From Candidatus Blautia intestinipullorum (GTDB lineage Bacteria > Bacillota > Clostridia > Lachnospirales > Lachnospiraceae), in assembly GCA_019120475.1 (NCBI GenBank), contig DWVA01000093.1, positions 1 through 11,702 on the forward strand: a stretch of 11,702 nt of DNA, written 5' to 3'. Within the stretch, counting starts at the first letter, position 1; every line of letters starts with the position of its first letter. The notes beneath the pieces were generated by a model. The model had not been told where the DNA came from. It made no database searches and was given only the letters and a program-made list of their open reading frames with translations. Positions 6,329 to 11,702 of this stretch are shown one piece after another. The translations under genes were made by a program, and so were the position numbers.

Positions 6329-7117
6329 ATGAAAATAGCGGTAACCGGAAAAGGCGGCGTGGGAAAGACTACGATTACAGCCGTACTTGCAAGACTGTAC
6401 GCAGAAGAAGGAAAAAATGTGTTTGCGGTAGACGTGGATCCGGACGCCAATCTGGGATTGGCATTGGGATTTTCAGAGGAAGAACTGGAAAGTATCACTC
6501 CTGTCAGCAAGATGCGGAAACTGGTGGAGGAAAGAACGGGCGCTGACAGAAGCAACACTTTTTATAAAGTGAATCCAAAAGTAGATGATATTCCTGAAAA
6601 ATATGGAAAAGTATGCAACGGTGTCCGGCTGCTGGTTCTCGGGACTGTAGAAACAGCAGGCGGAGGGTGCGTGTGTCCGGAAAATGTGATGCTGAAGCGG
6701 ATTATCAATAATCTTGTCCTGCACAGGAACGATATTGTGATTCTTGATATGGAAGCAGGACTGGAACATCTGGGCCGTGGCACTACCGAGGGCATGGATC
6801 AATTCATCGTAGTGATCGAACCCGGCGCAAGAAGTGTACAGACTTACAGGAATGTGAAACGTCTGGCAGAAGGCCTGGGAGTAAAAGCGGTAAAGGTTAT
6901 TGCCAATAAAGTCCGGGATGAAAAGGATGAAGAGTTTGTAAGATCCAGAATTCCGGCGGAGGATTTTCTGGGATGCGTGCATTATAATCCGGAAGTGGCA
7001 GAGGCGGACAGGGAGGGGATTTCTCCCTTCGGATTCAGTAGGGCGGCTACAGATGAGATCCGGGAGATCAAAAGAAAGTTTGATTCAGATATAGTTGGAA
7101 AGAAGGCGGAGAAATGA
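6329..7117 (+). CDS. CooC-like nickel-insertion ATPase (second copy)
   Basis: A 262-residue CooC-family ATPase: Walker A GKGGVGKTT (7-15, signature Lys8, Lys13), VDVDPDANLGLALG (34-47), metal-binding C-x-C Cys114/Cys116 in GGGCVCPENVMLK, and DMEAGLEHLGRG (140-151). The CxCPENxxL form is the classical CooC signature for maturing Ni-Fe-S CO dehydrogenase. The ATG at 6329, 9 bases after GGAGG (6315-6319), is chosen over an in-frame start at 6284 that lies inside the previous gene. The stop overlaps the start of the small zinc-ribbon gene by four bases (ATGA), showing translational coupling. Two unlike CooC paralogues in one operon suggest maturation of two nickel sites or a hetero-oligomer; which one cannot be told from sequence. 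Confidence 0.9.
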   Translation: MKIAVTGKGGVGKTTITAVLARLYAEEGKNVFAVDVDPDANLGLALGFSEEELESITPVSKMRKLVEERTGADRSNTFYKVNPKVDDIPEKYGKVCNGVRLLVLGTVETAGGGCVCPENVMLKRIINNLVLHRNDIVILDMEAGLEHLGRGTTEGMDQFIVVIEPGARSVQTYRNVKRLAEGLGVKAVKVIANKVRDEKDEEFVRSRIPAEDFLGCVHYNPEVAEADREGISPFGFSRAATDEIREIKRKFDSDIVGKKAEK

Positions 7118-7329
7118 TCGCGTTTGCAGATTGCCAGGACGTTAGAAAAATGACGGTGATCAGAGAAATCGACTGCCCGGTATGTGGAGCCAGAGACGGA
7201 ATAGAGGTATTTGAGCGGGAAAACCAGACTGTGGGAGACAGTGTATGCGACCAGTGTGGGTATACCATACCGGAAGGGGTAGTGCTGGATCTGTTTCTGG
7301 AAGACAACGTTCCGGGAAGAACAAAGTAG
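7114..7329 (+). CDS. Small zinc-ribbon protein coupled to CooC
   Basis: A 71-residue protein with two zinc knuckles, CPVCG (21-25) and CDQCG (45-49), separated by 20 residues, plus Cys7. This is a rubredoxin-like or zinc-ribbon fold. The start overlaps the CooC stop as ATGA, but GGCGGAG (7105-7111) sits only about two bases from it; an in-frame ATG at 7150 would give 59 residues and keep both knuckles. I cannot assign a function. Its operon position as last gene after two nickel ATPases suggests a metal-handling or CODH-related accessory. It ends before a strong terminator. Confidence 0.72.
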   Translation: MIAFADCQDVRKMTVIREIDCPVCGARDGIEVFERENQTVGDSVCDQCGYTIPEGVVLDLFLEDNVPGRTK

Positions 7330-7398
7330 AGCTTGCTGATGTTATTCTGTCTCTTATTAAAAATGAGGAGAATCAAAATACTGTATGACGAAATCAAG

Positions 7399-7443
7399 CC
7401 TTGAATATGTTATAATTTTATATAACATATTCAAGGTTTTTTT
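7399..7443 (+). terminator. Strong intrinsic terminator of the CooC unit
   Basis: A perfect 16-bp stem (7399-7414 with 7421-7436), a 6-base loop ATTTTA and a run of seven T. The stem is AT-rich apart from the terminal CC/GG pairs. It marks the end of the CooC/zinc-ribbon operon and separates it from the ECF sigma module. Confidence 0.9.
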
Positions 7444-7455
7444 GTTATGAAAGAT

Positions 7456-7484
7456 TGTAACAAAATTAAAAAACTTGGTACTAA
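7456..7484 (+). promoter_or_regulatory. Possible ECF-type promoter of the sigma/anti-sigma unit
   Basis: TGTAAC (7456-7461), a 16-base A-rich spacer and GTACTAA (7478-7484) resemble the TGAAAC-N16-CGT layout used by many Firmicutes ECF sigma factors, which would mean autoregulation. The predicted start leaves only a few bases before the AAAGGAGG at 7492-7499, so the call is weak. No good sigma-A promoter is visible in this gap. Confidence 0.35.
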
Positions 7485-7511
7485 CGAGTAGAAAGGAGGT
7501 TGAAAGAGCAA

Positions 7512-7979
7512 GTGATTGAAGAAATATATAAGATGTATTCGCGAAAAGTTTTTTTGTTTTTATTAAGTAAGACAAATAATGAGGATATTGCAGAGGAACT
7601 TACTCAGGAAACTTTCTTTCAGGCTGTTCAATGTATTGACAAGTTTAAGGGAAATAGTTCTATATTGACCTGGTTATGTGGAATTGCTAAAAACGTCTGG
7701 CTGAAAGATTTAAGAAAACGCCAGAAAACCGTATCGATAGAGGATAATATCCCGGAAATAACGAATAAAGAACACATGGATGTTCAATGGGAACAAAAAG
7801 AAATCTTACAGTTGATACATGGTATGGATGAGCCGGTTCGGGAAGTAATGTATTTAAGGCTGATCAGCAACTTAACTTTTGCTGAAATCGGAGAAATAAT
7901 CGGTAAAACCGAAAATTGGACAAGAGTAACTTTTTATAGAGGAAAACAAAAAATTGTAAAGGAGATTTTAAAAAGATGA
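7512..7979 (+). CDS. ECF-subfamily RNA polymerase sigma factor
   Basis: About 155 residues with the two ECF domains: region 2 (EDIAEELTQETFFQAV, then FKGNSSILTWLCGIAKNVW, which binds the -10 and core polymerase) and region 4 (EPVREVMYLRLISNLTFAEI followed by GKTENWTRVTFYRGK, the -35 helix-turn-helix). Start choice is uncertain. A TTG at 7500 gives a natural-looking MKEQVIEEIYK but the GGAGG (7495-7499) touches it; GTG at 7512 has a spacing of 12 and is used here. The stop overlaps the anti-sigma start as ATGA. Base composition is clearly more AT-rich than the CooC genes upstream, which may indicate separate acquisition. The signal is unknown; the adjacent membrane anti-sigma suggests an envelope signal. 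Confidence 0.88.
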   Translation: MIEEIYKMYSRKVFLFLLSKTNNEDIAEELTQETFFQAVQCIDKFKGNSSILTWLCGIAKNVWLKDLRKRQKTVSIEDNIPEITNKEHMDVQWEQKEILQLIHGMDEPVREVMYLRLISNLTFAEIGEIIGKTENWTRVTFYRGKQKIVKEILKR

Positions 7980-8425
7980 ATAAAGAACTTCCTTGCTATG
8001 TTATTTCTGATTTGTTACCGTTATATCAGGATGATATATTATCAGAACAAACGAAAAAAGACATTGACCGACATTTAAGCGGATGCGAAGAGTGCCGAAA
8101 AAAGTTGCTGGCAATGAAAATGCAGATAGATGTTCAAAGCACTGATGTTGAATTAAAGAGTAATCCCTTGAAAAAGGTGAAATTCTATCAGAAAATGCTG
8201 ACGGCTTTGGGGGCGGTGATAGCCTTTGTTTTGGGTGCATGTGCTCCGATTGCCATATTGGGGCTTACGGTTCTTAAACGGGGAGAGATAGCTGCTTATC
8301 AAATTGAGAGAGTGAAAAGTCTTTGGTATATATTGGCTTTGTGGAGCTGTGTTGCAGGAATTGCGGTATGCGTGATTTATTTTTTATTACTACTACTTAT
8401 CAGGAAAATAATTGGAAAAAAGTGA
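7976..8425 (+). CDS. Zinc-finger anti-sigma factor, membrane-anchored
   Basis: A 149-residue protein with an N-terminal ZAS-type anti-sigma domain: Cys7, DLLPLYQDDILSEQTK (12-27) and the zinc motif H33-x3-C37-x2-C40 in HLSGCEEC. A linker to about residue 73 is followed by two hydrophobic segments, about 74-100 and 116-143, so the zinc domain is cytoplasmic and the two helices form a membrane hairpin with a short outside loop. It should hold the preceding ECF sigma factor inactive until a membrane signal releases it. The start overlaps the sigma stop (ATGA) with AAAGGAGA (7958-7965) ahead, giving coupled, balanced synthesis. The extracellular loop is small, so sensing may occur in the membrane or through another protein. 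Confidence 0.85.
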   Translation: MNKELPCYVISDLLPLYQDDILSEQTKKDIDRHLSGCEECRKKLLAMKMQIDVQSTDVELKSNPLKKVKFYQKMLTALGAVIAFVLGACAPIAILGLTVLKRGEIAAYQIERVKSLWYILALWSCVAGIAVCVIYFLLLLLIRKIIGKK

Positions 8426-8451
8426 TTTTTTCAATACCAGGAGGGATGAAA

Positions 8452-9453
8452 ATGAAATATAAGTGGAGACGAATCTGTGTAATAGCAGGGATGATAGTGC
8501 TATGCCTTTTGGCATCCGATGTAGCTGGAAACAACAGTCAGGATTTCGAATCAGGGGCAGATATAAAGTCAGAGATATCAAAGGAAAGGATGCTTGACAT
8601 CATACAGGATATATCGGCCGCGCCCCACCCGGTAAATTCAGAACAGATCCAGAATGTAAAAGAATATATTGTAAAGTGTTTTGAGAAGATGGGATATCAG
8701 GATATCGAATACCAGAGATTTGAATATAACGATGCCAATAATGAAAACGCGATACGGCGCTCCTCACAGACTGATCTGTTTTTGGCGCCGACAGCAGAAG
8801 ATGTTGTTGCTGACGGTTCTGGCGAAAATATCATTGTAACCAGGTATGCTTCAGCAGATACAGATAAAAATTTAATAATAAGCGCGCATTATGACAGTTC
8901 GCCTGAATCGGCAGGAGCTAATGACAACGGCTCCGGCGTTGCGGCAGTTATGGAACTGGCAAGGATCTTAAAGGATGCTGATATACCCTATAATTTAAAA
9001 TTTATTATGTTCTCCGGAGAAGAAAAATATATGCTGGGTTCCAGGTGGTATGCGGGCAATTTATCTCAAAGCGATCAGGATAACATAGTTGGCGTAATAA
9101 ATATTGACAGTATTGCCGAAACAAGCGATCTGGGCTATATGGTAATGGTCAGCGGAAATAAAACAAGCGATGATATTGTAGAATATAATGAGGAAGATAT
9201 AGAAAAACTGGCGGAGTTAAACAAAAATGAAATATCTGAACTATTTATGGAAAACGAAAGATTCCGCCTGACGATGGCGGTGAACAGCGATCATTATCCC
9301 TTTTCTCTGCTGAATATTCCGGCTGTTTCCATAGTCCAGGACTGGGAAGATGGATTAAGTGTAAACGACAGCTCAGATATGATAGAAAACCTGGATCCGG
9401 ACAGACTTGAGGAGGTGGTCGGGCTGGTCCTGGAAGTCGTTTTTAAATTATAG
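8452..9453 (+). CDS. Exported M28-family zinc metallopeptidase
   Basis: A 333-residue protein with a Sec signal peptide or N-terminal anchor (KYKWRR, then a hydrophobic stretch about 8-21) and no lipobox. The M28 aminopeptidase domain has the full co-catalytic set: His146 in AHYDS, Asp158 in GANDNGSG, Glu190/Glu191 in SGEE (one catalytic base, one ligand), Asp219 in NIDS and His281 in SDHYPF. Such enzymes remove N-terminal residues from peptides outside the membrane. The ATG at 8452 is 7 bases after AGGAGG (8439-8444); a start at 8446 would touch that site, and 8323 lies inside the anti-sigma gene. It follows the anti-sigma stop by 26 bases, so it is probably in the same transcript and may be an output of the sigma factor or a factor acting on its signal. 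Confidence 0.88.
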   Translation: MKYKWRRICVIAGMIVLCLLASDVAGNNSQDFESGADIKSEISKERMLDIIQDISAAPHPVNSEQIQNVKEYIVKCFEKMGYQDIEYQRFEYNDANNENAIRRSSQTDLFLAPTAEDVVADGSGENIIVTRYASADTDKNLIISAHYDSSPESAGANDNGSGVAAVMELARILKDADIPYNLKFIMFSGEEKYMLGSRWYAGNLSQSDQDNIVGVINIDSIAETSDLGYMVMVSGNKTSDDIVEYNEEDIEKLAELNKNEISELFMENERFRLTMAVNSDHYPFSLLNIPAVSIVQDWEDGLSVNDSSDMIENLDPDRLEEVVGLVLEVVFKL

Positions 9454-9473
9454 CGTCAGCCAGCCCTTTCTGC

Positions 9474-10340
9474 TTATGCGAACACCGCCATCAGAAGCGT
9501 GCCGGCCAGCATAAGAATCAGGCCCAGTACAGCTTTGCGGGAGAGTCTTTCATGAAATACAAAATAGGAAAAAATAACCGTCAGAAGCAGGCTCATTTTG
9601 TCGATGGGTACGACTACGCTGACGATTCCGTTCTGGATGGCGTGATAGTAACACAGCCATGAGGCGCCTGTGGCAATTCCGGACAGGGAGATAAACAGCA
9701 GTTCTTTTTTGTCCAGGACCTTCAGTTCCGGCAATTTCCCTTTGACAGCGACGATCAGCCATGCCATGACCAGCACGACGATTGTCCGGACAGCGGTGCC
9801 GAGATTGGAGTCTACGTTGGAAATACCGATTTTGGCAAGTATGGAGGTGAGGGCGGCAAATACGGCGGATCCGACAGCGTAGAGAATATAGACGCGGCTC
9901 CCGGCTTTTTCCGCCCCTGTTTTTTTCTCAACCATAAGGATCACACCTGTCCCCAGCATGGCTGTTCCTGTCAGTTTTCCTGCCAGATGGTCTGTTTCCT
10001 GAAATAAAATCATTGCCAGAAGAACTGTGAGTACGGTACTTGATTTGTCAATGGGGACGACTTTATTTACATCGCCGATGGAGAGTGCTTTGAAATAACA
10101 CATCCAGGACGCTCCCGTAGCGGCTCCGGACAGCAGAAGAAAGAACAGTTCTCCAGGGCGGATCCGGGATATTGTGTCTGCCGAACCGGTTATGAAGACC
10201 ATGATCCAGGCAAACAGAAGGACAACAATGGTCCGGAGTGCTGTCGCTATATCAGAATCTGTCTTTTTGATTCCGCATTTCGCCAGTATTGCCGTAAGGC
10301 CGGCAAAGCCTGCTGACATGATAGCTGCAATCATCCACAT
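9474..10340 (-). CDS. EamA/DMT-superfamily transporter with two near-duplicate halves
   Basis: A 288-residue polytopic membrane protein with about ten hydrophobic segments in two EamA repeats (1-140 and 150-288). The halves are strikingly alike: TALRTIVVLLFAW (33-45) and TAVRTIVVLVMAW (182-194), LSGAATGASWMCYFKA (70-85) and LSGIATGASWLCYYHA (219-234), VVPIDKSS (94-101) and VVPIDKMS (243-250), a constant offset of 149. Drug/metabolite transporters move small molecules across the cytoplasmic membrane; the substrate here is unknown. The ATG at 10340 is chosen because GGAGG lies 10 bases before it (minus strand) and MW matches the start of EamA proteins; the open frame runs up to 10658 but that part crosses the divergent promoter region. 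It converges on the M28 gene with 20 bases between stops. Confidence 0.87.
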   Translation of the reverse strand: MWMIAAIMSAGFAGLTAILAKCGIKKTDSDIATALRTIVVLLFAWIMVFITGSADTISRIRPGELFFLLLSGAATGASWMCYFKALSIGDVNKVVPIDKSSTVLTVLLAMILFQETDHLAGKLTGTAMLGTGVILMVEKKTGAEKAGSRVYILYAVGSAVFAALTSILAKIGISNVDSNLGTAVRTIVVLVMAWLIVAVKGKLPELKVLDKKELLFISLSGIATGASWLCYYHAIQNGIVSVVVPIDKMSLLLTVIFSYFVFHERLSRKAVLGLILMLAGTLLMAVFA

Positions 10341-10376
10341 TTTTCCGATGCCTCCCATAAATGTTTTACTGAAAGA

Positions 10377-10405
10377 AATATACAGCCGGAATATAATTCT
10401 GTCAA
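10377..10405 (-). promoter_or_regulatory. Predicted promoter of the EamA transporter
   Basis: On the minus strand, a perfect -35 TTGACA (10400-10405), a 17-base spacer and -10 TATATT (10377-10382, 5 of 6). It places the transcript start near 10370, about 30 bases before the chosen ATG, and independently supports rejecting the longer reading frame. It lies 48 bases from the BlaI-type operator, so shared control is possible but not required. Confidence 0.65.
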
Positions 10406-10446
10406 GGTTCCCAATCTGCCTGCGAACCTGAAAGAAAGATATTCTA

Positions 10447-10475
10447 TTGACATTTCTACTGTTGTAGAATATAAT
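10447..10475 (+). promoter_or_regulatory. Perfect consensus promoter of the BlaI/M56 operon
   Basis: -35 TTGACA (10447-10452), a spacer of exactly 17 bases and -10 TATAAT (10470-10475) match the sigma-A consensus at all twelve positions. Such a strong promoter normally needs tight repression, which fits the embedded operators at 10456-10467 and 10480-10491. Confidence 0.85.
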
Positions 10476-10494
10476 AATTCTACAACAGTAGAAA
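10453..10494. promoter_or_regulatory. 42-bp palindromic BlaI/MecI-type double operator
   Basis: Two perfect 18-base arms (10453-10470 and 10477-10494) are inverted around a 6-base centre ATAATA. Each arm holds its own dyad, CTACTGTTGTAG (10456-10467) and CTACAACAGTAG (10480-10491), that is CTAC-N4-GTAG, each one mismatch from the TACAnnTGTA core recognised by BlaI/MecI/CopY repressors. The first lies in the promoter spacer and the second covers the predicted transcript start, so a BlaI dimer on each would block transcription. Confidence 0.82.
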
Positions 10495-10535
10495 AAATAT
10501 TGAGATAGGATAAATAAACGAGAAAGGAGTCTGCC

Positions 10536-10919
10536 ATGAAGGACGATCACATTATGAAACGTCTTCCGGAGAGGGAACTTGAGATCATGCAGATTATCTG
10601 GAGGGAAACGCCGCCCGTCTCCCGGATGACTGTGGAAGACGCGTTGCAGAAAGCGCATTCCCTGGCGCCTACCACGATCCTTACCCTTCTGACTCGTCTT
10701 TGCGGTAAAGGATTTCTTTCTATGGAGAAAGATGGCCGTATGAATCTGTATGTGCCTCTGATTTCAGAGAAAGAATATCTGGCGGCAGAGAGCAGAGCGT
10801 TTCTGGACAGGCTGTTCCACGGATCTGTGGCGGGATTCGCCGCGGCGCTCTGCGACAGCGGGATTACGAAAGAGGAAGTGGAGGAACTGAAGAAGCTGCT
10901 TGAGAAAGGAGAACTGTAA
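10536..10919 (+). CDS. BlaI/MecI/CopY-family repressor
   Basis: A 127-residue repressor. The winged helix (about 8-75) includes LPERELEIMQIIW (10-22), the recognition region LAPTTILTLLTRLCGKGFL (43-61) and the wing EKDGRMNLYVPLISEKEY (64-81). The C-terminal helices (about 82-127) would form the dimer and carry the site cut when the sensor signals. ATG 10536 has AAAGGAG 6 bases upstream. The gene sits behind a perfect promoter containing two BlaI-type dyads, so autorepression is expected. The M56 sensor protease follows with no gap, the standard BlaI-BlaR1 pairing. No beta-lactamase or penicillin-binding protein is in view, so the controlled function may be downstream or elsewhere. Confidence 0.92.
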   Translation: MKDDHIMKRLPERELEIMQIIWRETPPVSRMTVEDALQKAHSLAPTTILTLLTRLCGKGFLSMEKDGRMNLYVPLISEKEYLAAESRAFLDRLFHGSVAGFAAALCDSGITKEEVEELKKLLEKGEL

Positions 10920-11702
10920 ATGTCGGAGACTGTTCTTGTTTATACATACCGTATTTTCTGGGCGCTTTTTCTGAGCTTTATGCTCATATGGGGATTCCGA
11001 TGTTCCTGGCAGGCAGAAAATATAAAAGATTATTCCGGCGTCAGAGAGGATACCGCGGTGATATCTCTTGATCCGGCTCTTTTCCCAATGCTGCTTGCGC
11101 TGTGTACATTTCTGTATCTGATTCTGTGGAGGGAAAAGGGGGCAATGTATCTTCTTGCCATGATCACAGATATTTTTCTGTTCATCTGTATTTATTTTAC
11201 CCTTCTGATTCTTTTTCTTCCCGTCCTGCGGAAGCATTATACAGCAAGAACCTGCGTCGCTTTATGGCTGATCCCCATGCTGCTGTATTATCAGCCCAAT
11301 ATAATGTTTATCTCAGCACCCCTTCCTGCGGCCGCGATCCTGTATATTCCCGGGGAGATCCTCAGAATATGTTTCAGTGTCTGGATTGCAGGCTTCGGGA
11401 TTATTCTGGCTGTGCAGATAATTTCACATATTCTTTTTGCCAGTGAACTGGAACGGAATTCCTATCCGGTGGAAGCCCCTGAACTTCTGGCAAAGTGGGA
11501 ATCTGTGAGAAAAGAGATGAATTGCAGGCCGTCTTCCAGACTGCGGTACTCCCCGGCGCTGACTACGCCCCTTACCGTAGGCCTGAGAAAGAAGAAAAGA
11601 GTTACTTATCTACTGGAGAGGGAATATACAGAGGAAGAACTGAAACTGATTTTTTCTCATGAACTGTATCATGTACAGAGAAATGACACCCATACAAAAT
11701 TT
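10920..11702 (+). CDS. BlaR1/MecR1-like M56 membrane sensor protease (3' truncated)
   Basis: The frame is open from ATG 10920, directly after the BlaI stop, to the window end: 261 residues, the rest lying outside. Hydrophobic segments at about 7-26, 54-70, 76-103, 112-124, 130-143 and 150-173 make the membrane part. A cytoplasmic loop then carries SPALTTPLTVGLRKK (211-225), typical of M56 proteins, and the gluzincin motif HELYH (247-251) followed by VQRND, at the very edge of the window. In the family, an extracellular ligand activates this protease, which leads to BlaI cleavage. Whether this protein has a penicillin-binding sensor domain is not visible because the C-terminus is cut off. No ribosome binding site separates it clearly; the end of the BlaI gene holds AGAAAGGAG (10904-10912), spacing 7. 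Confidence 0.88.
   Translation, partial: MSETVLVYTYRIFWALFLSFMLIWGFRCSWQAENIKDYSGVREDTAVISLDPALFPMLLALCTFLYLILWREKGAMYLLAMITDIFLFICIYFTLLILFLPVLRKHYTARTCVALWLIPMLLYYQPNIMFISAPLPAAAILYIPGEILRICFSVWIAGFGIILAVQIISHILFASELERNSYPVEAPELLAKWESVRKEMNCRPSSRLRYSPALTTPLTVGLRKKKRVTYLLEREYTEEELKLIFSHELYHVQRNDTHTKF

Noticed and set aside
7500..7514. TTG at 7500 as sigma factor start
   Set aside because: The GGAGG ends at 7499, leaving no spacing; GTG 7512 is better placed, though the encoded extension MKEQ looks natural and the matter is not settled.
9421..9466. GGGCTGG ... CCAGCCC inverted repeat as terminator between M28 and EamA
   Set aside because: The arms are only 7 bases with a 32-base loop and a TTTC tail; too weak to call a terminator.
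10341..10658. N-terminal extension of the EamA frame
   Set aside because: The extension crosses the BlaI operator and start, contains the EamA promoter and lacks membrane-protein homology; a good ribosome binding site supports the start at 10340.
11102..11446. 114-codon plus-strand frame near the window end
   Set aside because: It is out of frame with, and inside, the open M56 frame, which has the HELYH motif and membrane segments.

Overview
The window looks like a chromosomal segment of an anaerobic, low-to-medium GC Clostridia, most likely a Lachnospiraceae-type gut bacterium. The grounds are strong GGAGG ribosome binding sites, several TTG/GTG starts, consensus sigma-A promoters, a pair of CooC-type nickel ATPases (carbon monoxide dehydrogenase maturation), and Clostridia-style Rrf2, BlaI/M56 and ECF sigma modules. 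No rRNA, tRNA, CRISPR array or insertion sequence was seen.

Layout. (1) 1-1596: 3' part of an ABC exporter half-transporter, closed by a bidirectional hairpin at 1600-1642. (2) 1649-4718: an Rrf2 regulator, and divergently from it a three-gene unit: a DUF3786 protein and two sirtuin-fold proteins. Both sirtuins keep the NAD loop and zinc cysteines but have lost the catalytic histidine (Gln in one, Glu in the other), as in the ADP-ribosylating SirTM class. The usual SirTM partners (macrodomain, lipoyl carrier, lipoate ligase) are absent from the window. (3) 4719-7443: a TetR-family regulator with a cysteine cluster, divergent from two CooC-like ATPases and a small zinc-ribbon protein, closed by a 16-bp-stem terminator. 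(4) 7455-9453: a visibly AT-richer module of ECF sigma factor, zinc-finger anti-sigma factor and exported M28 metallopeptidase. (5) 9474-10340: an EamA-type transporter whose two halves are unusually similar. (6) 10447-11702: a BlaI/MecI repressor and the N-terminal part of a BlaR1-like M56 sensor protease, driven by a perfect consensus promoter embedded in a 42-bp palindrome that reads as two BlaI-type operators.

How the parts work together. Each block is a small regulated unit with its own regulator beside it: Rrf2 with the sirtuin unit, TetR with the CooC unit, sigma/anti-sigma with the peptidase, and BlaI with M56. The most unusual block is the Rrf2/DUF3786/twin-sirtuin unit, which I read as a candidate uncharacterised NAD-dependent protein-modification system. 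Its link to the neighbouring CooC genes is only positional.
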